This document shows positions 15,655 to 24,196 of a stretch of DNA of 38,475 nt, one piece after another. This DNA comes from Anaerolineae bacterium. Lineage in GTDB: Bacteria; Chloroflexota; Anaerolineae; Anaerolineales; Villigracilaceae. How positions within the stretch are numbered: the first letter of the stretch is position 1; the number at the start of each line of letters is the position of its first letter. The DNA lies in contig JAFLCE010000033.1 of the NCBI GenBank assembly GCA_017303655.1, positions 1 through 38,475 on the forward strand, read 5' to 3'. The translations under genes were made by a program, and so were the position numbers. The notes under the pieces are model-generated. The model worked only from the letters and a program-made list of their open reading frames with translations, had not been told where the DNA came from and ran no database searches.

Positions 15655-15709
15655 GTTTGAAGGTTGACAGGTTAGAAAATTTCAACTTTCAACCTGTCAA
15701 CCTTCAAAC
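15655..15709 (-). repeat. 19-bp perfect inverted repeat between GH114 and aldolase genes
   Basis: GTTTGAAGGTTGACAGGTT (15655-15673) is the exact reverse complement of 15691-15709, with a 17-base loop. It fills most of the 87-base gap inside the operon. There is no T-run, so it is more likely an mRNA-stabilising or processing hairpin, or an inserted repeat, than a terminator. Confidence 0.85.
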
Positions 15710-15713
15710 TTCT

Positions 15714-16577
15714 TTACGGGCAGGTTTGTATCCAGGCATCCAGTCCGCGTTTTTTGAGGATGGTACTGAAGTTGAGTTGTTTCGAGCGTTGGCAGAAGGC
15801 GTCAAAATCGCCGGGCAGGTCGGTGTATTCGGCGGCGAAGACGGGTTTGCCTGCTTCGATATAGGGAAGCATCTTATCGGCTTCATCATAGTAGAAGTAA
15901 TCTTCGGTAATGGCGAAGTCGTAGATGTTTACAAGCTGTGTGACCTGATCAGAGGCATTCTTTTGACCGATGGCGAGTCCGCGTTTGTGGGCTTCGTCTG
16001 CGAGCCAGAGGGCAAACTTTAACTGGTCGTCGTAGGTGAGTGGGAAACCTGTGTCGTTGGTGTAAATTTCCATGTTATCGGGTTCGACGGCATCGAAACC
16101 TTTGGCTTGGCACAGGTCGAGGCGGGCAAGCATGATAGGAGCAAGCAGGTCAATGCGACGGATGTCGAGCCAGCGTTCGCCTTTCCAGCCATCGTAGTCT
16201 TTACCCAATACTTCGGCGGGGAATTGGTCTTTGTCGGGGCGCCAGTCTTCCCATGAGCCGACGCTGATGTAGCAAATGACTTTGCGTCCTTTGGCATGGA
16301 GTTCGTCTATGATGGCTTGGTCAACATACAGGTCAATGTCGTAGACATCGGCTTCGATGGAGGTGTCGATATCATCGTTGCCGATCTGCCATTGCCAGGT
16401 GAGTCCTGCGGTGGGGTGCCACCAGTTGGTTTCAGGTTGCGGGTTGGAAGGTTGGGAGGTTGAAGGCATGAGGGTAGATTCTTTCATTGGAGTAGAAGCA
16501 GGCTCGGGGGAGTCGGAAGCGAGGTTACATCCAAAGAGGAAAGATGAAAGAAGAAAGAGAGTTAGCGCGCGTCTCAT
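15714..16577 (-). CDS. Lipoprotein glycoside hydrolase of the GH114 type (endo-alpha-1,4-polygalactosaminidase-like, TM1410 family)
   Basis: A surface lipoprotein of 287 aa. It has a signal with lipobox FLFGC (Cys17) and a Ser/Thr/Pro linker to about residue 48. Then comes a TIM-barrel domain beginning WWHPTAGLTWQWQIGN, with YDIDLYVDQAIIDELHAKG, KVICYISVGSWEDWRPD, GWKGERWLDIR, GFDAVEPDNMEIY (acidic active-site candidates) and FAITEDYFYYDE. These are the usual blocks of the GH114/DUF297-like family. The expected role is cleavage of alpha-1,4-linked galactosamine polymers outside the cell, giving fragments for the ABC importer of the same operon. It overlaps the GH4 stop by 4 bases. The signal peptide is nearly the same as that of the DUF4874 lipoprotein at 18489-19853. 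Confidence 0.87.
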   Translation of the reverse strand: MRRALTLFLLSSFLFGCNLASDSPEPASTPMKESTLMPSTSQPSNPQPETNWWHPTAGLTWQWQIGNDDIDTSIEADVYDIDLYVDQAIIDELHAKGRKVICYISVGSWEDWRPDKDQFPAEVLGKDYDGWKGERWLDIRRIDLLAPIMLARLDLCQAKGFDAVEPDNMEIYTNDTGFPLTYDDQLKFALWLADEAHKRGLAIGQKNASDQVTQLVNIYDFAITEDYFYYDEADKMLPYIEAGKPVFAAEYTDLPGDFDAFCQRSKQLNFSTILKKRGLDAWIQTCP

Positions 16578-17887
16578 TGATATTCGGGCAGCATGTCGCC
16601 GTGGGCTGTGATGAGTTCGTCAACGAGTGACCAGATCTGGTCGAGGCTGAGTTCGGCGGCGGTGTGCGGATCGAGCATGGCGGCGTGATAGATGTGCTCG
16701 CGTTTGCGGGTGAGCGCGGCTTCGACAACGAGCGATTGCACGTTGATATTGGTCTGTTGCATGGCGGCGAGTTGCGGTGGCATGTTGCCGATGTGTGTGG
16801 GTTGTAGGCCGTTTTTGTCGACGAGCACTGGGACTTCGACACAGCAGCCATCGGGCAGGTTGTCGATGAGCCCGTTGTTGGCGACGTTGCCATACACGAC
16901 GCGCGGTGTGCCTGTTTCGAGCGAGTGGATGATGAGCGAGCCGTATTCCTGACTGCGTTCGTAGGACTCGTTGAGTTCACCGCGTTCGAGTGCAGCTTTG
17001 TCGGCTTCCCATTCGGCGATCTGGATCTCACAGCGCGTGATGTATTCGTCAACGGGAATTTCAAATTCTTCGAGCAGGTCGGGGCGGTTTTGTTTGATGA
17101 ACCACGGCACGTACTCGCTGAAGTGTTCACTCGACTCGGTGACAAAATAACCCGTGCGTTTGAAGACTTCATAGCGAACATGATTGGCAAGTTCGCGATA
17201 GCCGCGCGCATAGGTCTTGGCTTTTGCAACTTCACGGATCTTTGGGTACAGGTCTACGCCATCGCGTTCGAACTTGAGATAGAACGCCATGTGATTGATG
17301 CCTGCGCATAGATAGTTGATCTCGTTGATGGGCACTCCAATATCTGCGGCGAGAACTTCGGCTGTCCCTTGCACACTGTGGCATAAGCCAACGGTTTTAA
17401 TTTTGCTGGCTTTGTTGATCGCCCAGGTGTTCATCGCCATTGGGTTGACATATTGCAGGAAGGTCACATCGGGGCAGACTTCTTCCATGTCTTTGCAGAT
17501 GTCGAGGAAGACGGGGATGGTACGAAGTCCGCGCATGATGCCGCCGATGCCAAGCGTATCCGCGATGGTTTGTTTGATGCCGTATTTCTTTGGAATTTCA
17601 AAATCGATGACGGTGCTGGGTTTGTAGCCGCCGACCTGAAACATGCTGATGGCATAGTCCGCGCCATCGAGGGCGGCATGACGGTCGAGCGTAGCTTCAA
17701 TCTTTGGCTTTGCGCCGAAGAACTCCGCGATCTTGTGCGCCACGATCTCGGTCGTTTTGAGGCGCACGGGGTCAATGTCCATCAGGCTGATGGTGGAGTT
17801 GGCAAGCTCGGGGAAGGCGAGAATGTCTGCGAGCAGGTTCTTGGCGAAGACGGTGCTGCCTGCGCCGATGAAGGTGATTTTGGTCAT
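16574..17887 (-). CDS. Glycoside hydrolase family 4 (alpha-galactosidase-like, NAD- and Mn-dependent)
   Basis: A cytoplasmic GH4 enzyme of 437 aa. It shows the NAD-binding FIGAGSTVFAKNLL (residues 6-19), MDIDP after strand 2, QYVNPMAMNTWA (145-155), the metal-site Cys in GLCHSVQGT (Cys169) and His in AGINHMAFYL (His199). GH4 enzymes use an oxidation-elimination mechanism and accept alpha- or beta-linked substrates; the CHS variant of the Cys motif is typical of MelA-like alpha-galactosidases acting on unphosphorylated sugars. In this locus it would cut imported alpha-linked galactose or galactosamine oligomers. GGAGA lies just before the ATG. It is 62 bases downstream of the GNAT gene and overlaps GH114 by 4 bases. 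Confidence 0.92.
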   Translation of the reverse strand: MTKITFIGAGSTVFAKNLLADILAFPELANSTISLMDIDPVRLKTTEIVAHKIAEFFGAKPKIEATLDRHAALDGADYAISMFQVGGYKPSTVIDFEIPKKYGIKQTIADTLGIGGIMRGLRTIPVFLDICKDMEEVCPDVTFLQYVNPMAMNTWAINKASKIKTVGLCHSVQGTAEVLAADIGVPINEINYLCAGINHMAFYLKFERDGVDLYPKIREVAKAKTYARGYRELANHVRYEVFKRTGYFVTESSEHFSEYVPWFIKQNRPDLLEEFEIPVDEYITRCEIQIAEWEADKAALERGELNESYERSQEYGSLIIHSLETGTPRVVYGNVANNGLIDNLPDGCCVEVPVLVDKNGLQPTHIGNMPPQLAAMQQTNINVQSLVVEAALTRKREHIYHAAMLDPHTAAELSLDQIWSLVDELITAHGDMLPEYQ

Positions 17888-17949
17888 GGGGTTCTCCTTA
17901 TAATATTTCGTGTCAAGTTCTTATGTGTTGGATCTACGATTACATTTGA

Positions 17950-18492
17950 TTACCACGGTGCGCCACACAGGTCGATTTCACCTGCCAACCAGGCTTGATC
18001 TTGTAACTGCAAGATCATTACACACGTGCGTAATAGCTTTCGTTCATTGTCTTGATGATAGGCAAGCAAGTCTGCGGCGACTTGCCAGCGAGCAAGTTCA
18101 TAAAACGGACGAGTCTCGTCTGCACAGATGAGCAAACCAAAGGGCACACGCATATCATTTCGCATAAAAGTTTCCGCCGCGCTAAGCAACTTTGAGCCGT
18201 AGCCCTTATGGTGGTGGTTTGGATGCGTCGCCATGCCGCCGATGCCTGCCACCCAAACTTTTTCAGTGCCGACGGAAATCTCTCGCTTGGGCAGACACAA
18301 TTGAGTAACCAATTCTTCACCCACAAAACCAAGTGCCATCCAATCAGGCTCTGACCAGTGGATGCTGGAGAACTCAGGATCATGGTCAATACCATCGTCG
18401 GCAAAAGCGAGTTTATCCAGGGCGTCGATTTCACTGTCAAGTTCTGATGTGATTTCTGCTTTGGGAATAAAGCGGACTTGCAACTCGGTCAT
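17950..18492 (-). CDS. GNAT-family N-acetyltransferase, AAC(2')-like ending
   Basis: A 180-residue GNAT protein inside the sugar operon. Core motifs: VWVAGIGGMATHPNHHHKGYGSKLL (strand 4 plus the acetyl-CoA loop HHKGYG), FGLLICADETRPFYELARW, and the C-terminus GEIDLCGAPW, which resembles the tail of AAC(2')-type aminoglycoside acetyltransferases and their many relatives. It lies between the DUF4874 lipoprotein gene, which it overlaps by 4 bases, and GH4. Because the proposed substrate is an amino sugar, acetylation of galactosamine or an oligomer is an attractive guess, but only context supports it. Confidence 0.85.
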   Translation of the reverse strand: MTELQVRFIPKAEITSELDSEIDALDKLAFADDGIDHDPEFSSIHWSEPDWMALGFVGEELVTQLCLPKREISVGTEKVWVAGIGGMATHPNHHHKGYGSKLLSAAETFMRNDMRVPFGLLICADETRPFYELARWQVAADLLAYHQDNERKLLRTCVMILQLQDQAWLAGEIDLCGAPW

Positions 18493-19853
18493 TTGATAAC
18501 CTCAAATTCTTCTCCACGTTGATAGTTGCCGCTTGTATTTTTGCTCACTTTGATGATACCGAGGCTATTGTAGCCTGTGGCTTCATCGAAGATATTTTCA
18601 TTGGCAAATTGAATGGCGTAGAGTGGATTACTTTGTAATGTCTCTGATGCATCAGGAAACCATAGTGCGAGTTGATAATCGCCTTCATCTGCGTTCGAGG
18701 GGATATGTAGTTGGATGTTGAACGATGAAGTTCCAGGTTGCCATGTGCGCGGGTCTATGGAGGTTTGAACTTCATAGCGTTCAGAGTCGTTGAAAAGAAC
18801 AACAACCAAGGGTCTTTCATTGACGATGGATGCAAAGCCCGTATTCTGCAAATTGACAGTGAGATTTAGAACACCGCCTGGGCGTACTTGTTCGTTGAAG
18901 TCTGCCGAAGTCAACGCAAGGCGATAGCCCATGCGGTCCGTGATCTCTTGTAGGCAGCCGCCGTCTTCCCATGAGCGAATGATGCCTTTGTGATACGACT
19001 CATTGATAGCGGAGAAGTGCAGCAGTTCCATTTCGTGAATGGCATTCGTACATTCGGAGCGTGGAGGAAATGGCGCACAGGTTTCGCCGCTCATGGGTGT
19101 GAAGCGAGTCAACTCAGTGAGATAGGCTTGGTCGCGCTCAATGGTGTTCTCACCATCGCGTTCATACGTGCCAACATCTGTTTCGCTCGAAAGAAAACAA
19201 TCGTTATGATGTGCGACTCGCGCGGTCATTGCTTCTTCAGGGTTTGGATACATCTCAATGATGTTGGCGGGATAACGCACTTGCACATAACGGTTCGGAA
19301 TGGCAGCAACCAGCGCAGTGAGAATTTCCTGCTTGTCTTGAATGTTATCCAAGCCATTGGTCGAGGTATGCCACTCGCCCCATGCGCCGATGAAGCCCGC
19401 TTCAACCCAGGCGATGACATCTGAGTTCGTTTGTAGTAATGGTGTCAACTGTTCGATGTGTCGCAGAATTTGGGATTTGGATGCATCGGGTTCGGTATCG
19501 GGATAGGGTCCCTCATTGTAGGCAAAGCGGATGATGGCTTTAACGCCCGCCTCTCGGATATCGTCGAAGTTGGTCTGTAGTCCGTTCAGCAGTTCCTCAG
19601 GGAGGTCTGATTCGCGGTAGTCGTTCAGGAAGATGTTGAGATGGACAAGCGTGTTACCCGTGATGCGCACGGAACTGAATCCCGCTGGGCTTGGCAATTC
19701 GTAGGGAGTGAAGAATCCGCGCTCGGGGTTGAGGATGGAGGCTTCAGAGTAAGTGTAGGTATGAGAAATTGAATCAGGCTCGGGTGAGGTAGAGGCGGGG
19801 CTACATCCGAAGAGGAAAGAGGAAAGAAGAAAGATGTTCAAGAATCGTCGCAT
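18489..19853 (-). CDS. Lipoprotein with DUF4874 and DUF4832 domains
   Basis: An exported lipoprotein of 454 aa (lipobox FLFGC, Cys17). The N-terminal half has the DUF4874 hallmarks: ASILNPERGFFTPYEL (about 36-51), KAIIRFAYNEG and AWVEAGFIGAWGEWH, the look of a TIM-barrel hydrolase with a conserved GEWH. The C-terminal half is DUF4832 (HFSAINESYHKGIIRSW.. MGYRLALTSADF), ending in an immunoglobulin-like beta domain (GGVLNLTVNLQNTGFASIV). No activity is established to my knowledge. Its place between permeases and glycosidases, and a signal peptide like that of GH114, argue for a surface polysaccharide-binding or -cleaving role. Confidence 0.87.
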   Translation of the reverse strand: MRRFLNIFLLSSFLFGCSPASTSPEPDSISHTYTYSEASILNPERGFFTPYELPSPAGFSSVRITGNTLVHLNIFLNDYRESDLPEELLNGLQTNFDDIREAGVKAIIRFAYNEGPYPDTEPDASKSQILRHIEQLTPLLQTNSDVIAWVEAGFIGAWGEWHTSTNGLDNIQDKQEILTALVAAIPNRYVQVRYPANIIEMYPNPEEAMTARVAHHNDCFLSSETDVGTYERDGENTIERDQAYLTELTRFTPMSGETCAPFPPRSECTNAIHEMELLHFSAINESYHKGIIRSWEDGGCLQEITDRMGYRLALTSADFNEQVRPGGVLNLTVNLQNTGFASIVNERPLVVVLFNDSERYEVQTSIDPRTWQPGTSSFNIQLHIPSNADEGDYQLALWFPDASETLQSNPLYAIQFANENIFDEATGYNSLGIIKVSKNTSGNYQRGEEFEVIK

Positions 19854-19854
19854 G

Positions 19855-20709
19855 TTATTTGAATGCGGATGAGGTTGCCTGATCTACTATCCAGCGTTGC
19901 AGGAAGATGTAGACAATGAAGATGGGCAGCAGGGTGAGGATGGATGCGGCGAGGATGAGTCCCTGATTGGAGACGTGCGCCGTTTGGAACCAGACGACCA
20001 AAAGTGGAATGGTTCGTTTCTCAGGTGAGGTGAGGACGATGAGGGGCCAGAGATAATCGTTCCAGGTAAACATAAAGGTGAAGATGCCGAGGGAGGCGAG
20101 CGGCGGTCCCATTTGTGGGAGGATGATGCGGCTGTAGATGCCAAACTCGGAAGCGCCGTCGATGCGGGCGGCGTCCATGAGTTCGGAGGGCATGGCTTCG
20201 ATGAACTGCTTCATCATGAAGATGCCGTAGGCGTCGATGAAGGATGGGATGATGAGAGCCCAAAGGGAGTCGATCAGACCGAGTTTGACCACCAGAAGAT
20301 AGTTAGGGATCATGACCACTTGAAAGGGAATCATGATCTGAATAAGAATTACTCCGAATGCAAGGTTTTTGCCTTTGAAGTGATACTTGGCAAAGATATA
20401 GCCTGCAAAGGAACTGGTAAAGAGTGTGATGACCACACGCATCAACGAGACGAATATACTGTTTCCCAGATTTTGTACGATTGGGATTTTTTCGTCTGTG
20501 AGGATGGTGGTGTAATGTTCGAAGGTTGCTTGCTTGGGGAAGAAGTCTGGCGGGGTCTGGCGCAGTTCGGCGGTGGTCTTTAAGGAGGAGACCATAATAT
20601 AGAAGAACGGCAATAGTGTTCCGATCAGCCCAAGGATGAGGATGGCGTATGCACCTGATTTGCCGAGGATGAAACCAACAGATGTTTTTTTACGGGAAGC
20701 TGTTGCCAT
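19855..20709 (-). CDS. Carbohydrate ABC transporter permease (MalG type)
   Basis: An inner-membrane permease of 284 aa with six helices. The cytoplasmic EAA loop is [20 protein letters not shown], followed by [29 protein letters not shown], the usual MalG-type signature. The C-terminus ends [14 protein letters not shown] without an extension. It starts one base after the stop of the MalF-type gene and partners with it. No ATPase gene is in the cluster, so a shared MsmX/UgpC-type ATPase from elsewhere is implied. Confidence 0.95.
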   Translation of the reverse strand: MATASRKKTSVGFILGKSGAYAILILGLIGTLLPFFYIMVSSLKTTAELRQTPPDFFPKQATFEHYTTILTDEKIPIVQNLGNSIFVSLMRVVITLFTSSFAGYIFAKYHFKGKNLAFGVILIQIMIPFQVVMIPNYLLVVKLGLIDSLWALIIPSFIDAYGIFMMKQFIEAMPSELMDAARIDGASEFGIYSRIILPQMGPPLASLGIFTFMFTWNDYLWPLIVLTSPEKRTIPLLVVWFQTAHVSNQGLILAASILTLLPIFIVYIFLQRWIVDQATSSAFK

Positions 20710-20710
20710 C

Positions 20711-21703
20711 TTAATACTCCCATTCCGTTCGCAGGATTCTGAATTGGGTAACGGTCAGGACTAGGATGATGATGAATAAGATCATGGACATGGCGGCGGA
20801 TAAACCAAGATTATTTGCAAACTTGAAGGCGTTCTCGTAAATAGATAACAACATGGTTTGCGTTTGGTTTTGCGGTCCGCCACGCGTGAGGAGTTGGAAG
20901 ATGACAAAGACTTGCAGCGAAGAGATCACCGTCAGAACGCTGGTCAGTAATACGGTCCGACTGAGAAGCGGGACGACCACAAGCCAGAATTCCTGCCAGG
21001 CGTTAGCGCCATCTACGCGGGCGGCTTCGCGCAGAGTCTTTGGGATCGATTGCAAGGCGGCAACGAAGATGACGAGGTTGAAGCCAAAATCCTGCCAGAC
21101 GTGTGCAATGACCACACAGATCATTGCCAGCGGCACACCGAAGTAGACCGTGCTTGGGTCTTGCAGCCATGATTTTGGTGGGACAAGCCCTACAGCTTTG
21201 AACATGATGCTGAGCAAGCCCCAGCCTGGTGCATACATGTATGACCAAATGATAACGAGCGCTACGGAAGATGAAATGGTGGGCAGAAAATAAATGGCGC
21301 GGAACAAGGTCTTGAAACGTTCACCGATGGATTCAAGGATGACAGCCAACGGCAAAGTAATGATGAGATTGAGAGGTAAAACCAATGCGGTGAAAAGAAA
21401 AGTGTTTTTTACAGCCAGGCGAAATACTTCGGCAGGTTTGCTGGTGCCTGTGAACAGCTCGATGTAGTTGTCGATGCCGATGAATGGATTCGCTCCGCCC
21501 AAGCCGAGAAAACCACTCCCTTCGCGGATGGGGGTGTAACTGAAGAAGCTCATTACCACTGCCCAGGTGATCGGAAACAATGTGAACAGCCCCATATAAA
21601 GCAAAATGGGCGTCAGACTGGTATAGGCAAAACGTCTTTGTTTTGCCATCAACTTGCCGCTGTCACTGACGATGTCCTTTTTGAAGAGAGTGTTGAATGC
21701 CAT
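20711..21703 (-). CDS. Carbohydrate ABC transporter permease (MalF type)
   Basis: An inner-membrane permease of 330 aa. It has an N-terminal extension, a first helix at [21 protein letters not shown], five more helices, and the EAA loop [20 protein letters not shown] followed by [20 protein letters not shown]. It lies downstream of the solute-binding gene across a 136-base gap with a strong hairpin, so permease expression is probably reduced relative to the binding protein. Substrate inferred from neighbours: oligosaccharides containing galactosamine or galactose. Confidence 0.95.
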   Translation of the reverse strand: MAFNTLFKKDIVSDSGKLMAKQRRFAYTSLTPILLYMGLFTLFPITWAVVMSFFSYTPIREGSGFLGLGGANPFIGIDNYIELFTGTSKPAEVFRLAVKNTFLFTALVLPLNLIITLPLAVILESIGERFKTLFRAIYFLPTISSSVALVIIWSYMYAPGWGLLSIMFKAVGLVPPKSWLQDPSTVYFGVPLAMICVVIAHVWQDFGFNLVIFVAALQSIPKTLREAARVDGANAWQEFWLVVVPLLSRTVLLTSVLTVISSLQVFVIFQLLTRGGPQNQTQTMLLSIYENAFKFANNLGLSAAMSMILFIIILVLTVTQFRILRTEWEY

Positions 21704-21744
21704 GGAACCTCACTACCTGAATAAAGGCTATGAATACCAAACAA

Positions 21745-21796
21745 AAGAAAGAGGAAAGAAAGAGCGGCTCAGCGTTGCGGCACAAGCCGCTCTTTC
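21745..21796 (-). terminator. Intercistronic terminator/attenuator after the solute-binding gene
   Basis: On the minus strand a perfect 12-bp stem GAAAGAGCGGCT (21785-21796) / AGCCGCTCTTTC (21758-21769) with a 15-base loop is followed by TTTCCTCTTTCTTTT. It lies between the binding-protein gene and the permeases. Partial termination here would give excess binding protein, as is usual in ABC operons. Confidence 0.8.
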
Positions 21797-21839
21797 CTGC
21801 TTACGAATCGACTATCAAACTTTTTGACTACTTCACTAA

Positions 21840-23144
21840 CTACTGAGCCGCATCCACCATCGAATTTGCAGCTTCGTGAATGCTATTCGCAGCTTCTTCG
21901 GCGGTCTGGTTACCTTGAACCGCATCGAGAATAGTCGGGTAGACGATCTCATATGCCAGTTGGTCGGGGTCGGTCAGGTTGCCCTGATACGCACCCGCAT
22001 CCAGGATCGGCAGGACAGCGGCGGCGAATGGAACGGCTTCCACGTATTTCGGATCGGTGGCGACAGATTTCATTGCAGGGATGGTTGCGGATGTCGTGTT
22101 GAAGTACATCACATTGGCTTCATTCGCGCCGAGGAAGGCGGCGAGTTGCCAGGCAATATCAGCATGTTGCGTGCTCTTGCCGACCACGTAACCCCATCCG
22201 CCCACGGAGACGAATTTGTGTTCCGAACCCATCATTGGGGGCAGGGAAACATAATCGAAGACCAGATCGGGATAACCGATCTTCGCATCGCCCGCATACC
22301 AGGAGCCCAACACACCAATGGCGTTGTGTCCCTGTGCGAACGAATCACCAACCCATTCACTTTCCGCATTGAAGATGATCGGGTCAACCACACCGTCAGT
22401 CTGCGCCATGTCCATCAACTTCTGGATGGACGCAATGGCTTCGGGAGAATTGAAGTTGAAGTGCTTGCCATCTTCAGCGAAATAACTTCCGCCTTGCTCT
22501 AAAATGCCAGCCAGGAAGTAGGTGAAGAGTTGGTCGCTGTTGGTGTAATGCATGCCTGCTGTGGTCATTACGCCATCGGAGCCAAGCACAGTCATCTTCT
22601 TTGCATCGGCAACAACTGCATCCCAATTTTCCCAAGTGGGTGGGTAGGCAACCCCAGCCGCTTCGAACAACGCCGGGTTCACGTACGCGCCGCCATATTC
22701 AAGATTGTATTCAGCAGGGAAGCCGTAGAGTTTGCCGTCGCAGGTCTGACCACCGAGTGGCGCATCGAAGAAGACTCCCTTCGCGGCATCTACGGTCATC
22801 ACATCGGCGGGCACTTCGAGCAACTGTCCGCCTGAGGCATAACGGCAGGTATAGCCACCAGGGATCAAGATCACATCGGCGGTGTTGCCAGCGGGGAGCG
22901 AAGTCTGGATGGTCTGAATGAACACATCCCACGGGAAGGTCTCGTACTTGATGGTCACATTCGGGTTCGCTGCCATGAAGTCATTAAACATCTTCTGATT
23001 GGCTTCATTGAACGCAGGCGCCTGATGTCCCCACACACGGATCTCAACCTTTTCATCAGCCGCAGCAGGCGCTTCAGTCGCACCGCCGCCGCACGCGGCA
23101 AGCAACAGGCTCGCCATCACAAAAACGAACAGTATCTTTTTCAT
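21840..23144 (-). CDS. Extracellular sugar-binding lipoprotein of an ABC transporter (family 1)
   Basis: A solute-binding protein of 434 aa. The signal peptide ends in lipobox LLAACGGG (Cys18), so it is lipid-anchored. The mature part begins KVEIRVWGHQAPAFNEANQK and continues with VTIKYETFPWDVFIQTIQTS, MTTAGMHYTNSDQLFTYFLAG and GHNAIGVLGSWYAGD, the normal layout of family 1 carbohydrate-binding proteins (MalE/UgpB class). AAGGAG lies 6 bases before the ATG. It is the first transport gene after the SIS-domain gene and is followed by the attenuator hairpin. Confidence 0.95.
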   Translation of the reverse strand: MKKILFVFVMASLLLAACGGGATEAPAAADEKVEIRVWGHQAPAFNEANQKMFNDFMAANPNVTIKYETFPWDVFIQTIQTSLPAGNTADVILIPGGYTCRYASGGQLLEVPADVMTVDAAKGVFFDAPLGGQTCDGKLYGFPAEYNLEYGGAYVNPALFEAAGVAYPPTWENWDAVVADAKKMTVLGSDGVMTTAGMHYTNSDQLFTYFLAGILEQGGSYFAEDGKHFNFNSPEAIASIQKLMDMAQTDGVVDPIIFNAESEWVGDSFAQGHNAIGVLGSWYAGDAKIGYPDLVFDYVSLPPMMGSEHKFVSVGGWGYVVGKSTQHADIAWQLAAFLGANEANVMYFNTTSATIPAMKSVATDPKYVEAVPFAAAVLPILDAGAYQGNLTDPDQLAYEIVYPTILDAVQGNQTAEEAANSIHEAANSMVDAAQ

Positions 23145-23162
23145 GCTTCTCTCCTTTTTTGA

Positions 23163-24194
23163 TTAAAAATCTAATTTCACGACCGCCGTCAAATTGGTCG
23201 GGCGATCGGGATTCAAACCTTTAGCCAGCGAACGATAGAACGCCATCAACTGCAAAATAGGCAGATACAAAACACTGCGGACACCCTCAGGAACATTCGA
23301 CTCAAAACAGACATCCGCTTCAGACTCACCGATTGCTGTTACGCTTCCCCCAAGCATTTGCATCTCTGATAACACCTTCGCCTCGTGGGCTCGATTCGCA
23401 TCTGAAAGCATTCCCACCACCACGGCATTTTCATTGACCATGCTCATCGGTCCGTGGCGAAATTCCAAAAAGTGGAAAGGCTCGCTGTGGGTGAGTGTCA
23501 TCTCTTTCATTTTGAGATTCACTTCACAGGCGAGACCATAACGAATGCCCGAGCCGAGAAAATAAAAACGATCGAAGTTCAGGTTTTCACCGACCACTTT
23601 TGCATAGGCTTCATACTTTGCCATCAAAGCTTCGCCCACTTTGGGTAAATCACTCATCGATGAAAGCAAATCATCGCGTCCTGCCACTTTTGCACACAAG
23701 GCAGTCACCGCTACGTACATCGAAGCAAAGGAACGAGTCTGTGCGACGGATTCTTCCTGCCCTTTATCGATCACATAATTAAAGTCTGCCATGTGTGAAA
23801 GGACTTCGTTGTAGTTAGTGATGACGACCACATCCCCGCGCTTTTCTGCTTTGAACTTCTCAACAGCCTTCACGGTTTCGGTCGTCGTCCCAGAACGACT
23901 GATGGCGACCAATAATGTTTTCTGGTTGGTCAAAACAGTCTGTGAATTTAATAACAACTCTCCGCCAGGGACGGCCCGTGCGGAGAGACCTGTCAGTTCT
24001 TGGTAGATTGCCGCGGCTGAGAGTGAGAGGTAATAGGTCGAGCCGCAGCCAGTGAAAATGACCTGGTCGTAGTCACCAACTTTGGGTGAGTCCGAAGCGC
24101 GCACGACATCTAATGCCTGTGCCCAGGCTTGAGTCTGAGTCTTGATTTCGTTGTAAGTATGGTAGGTAGTTGGTTGCATCGTTTGATAGTCCAC
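23163..24194 (-). CDS. Double-SIS sugar-phosphate isomerase/deaminase (AgaS/NagB-II-like)
   Basis: A cytoplasmic protein of 343 aa with two SIS domains. Domain 1 has FTGCGSTYYLSLSAA and LLVAISRSGTTTETVKA (phosphosugar-binding Ser/Thr loop); domain 2 has FYFLGSGIRYGLACE and FLEFRHGPMSMV. The C-terminus NPDRPTNLTAVVKL is shared with the GlmS isomerase domain and with SIS-type deaminases. It lacks the glutaminase domain of GlmS. The expected reaction here is galactosamine-6-phosphate to tagatose-6-phosphate plus ammonia (AgaS), with glucosamine-6-phosphate deamination as the alternative. The first codon is a GTG two bases after the amidohydrolase stop; an ATG five codons in (24179) is possible. 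Confidence 0.88.
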   Translation of the reverse strand: MDYQTMQPTTYHTYNEIKTQTQAWAQALDVVRASDSPKVGDYDQVIFTGCGSTYYLSLSAAAIYQELTGLSARAVPGGELLLNSQTVLTNQKTLLVAISRSGTTTETVKAVEKFKAEKRGDVVVITNYNEVLSHMADFNYVIDKGQEESVAQTRSFASMYVAVTALCAKVAGRDDLLSSMSDLPKVGEALMAKYEAYAKVVGENLNFDRFYFLGSGIRYGLACEVNLKMKEMTLTHSEPFHFLEFRHGPMSMVNENAVVVGMLSDANRAHEAKVLSEMQMLGGSVTAIGESEADVCFESNVPEGVRSVLYLPILQLMAFYRSLAKGLNPDRPTNLTAVVKLDF

Positions 24195-24196
24195 GG

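Noticed and set aside
16525-17235. 236-codon minus-strand frame overlapping GH4 in another frame
   Set aside because: Its translation is rich in Ser, Thr, Pro and Arg as expected from a shifted frame of a GC-moderate gene; GH4 motifs lie in the other frame.
17453-17998. 181-codon plus-strand frame opposite GH4
   Set aside because: Antisense shadow of the NAD-binding part of GH4, with no start signal and no known domain.
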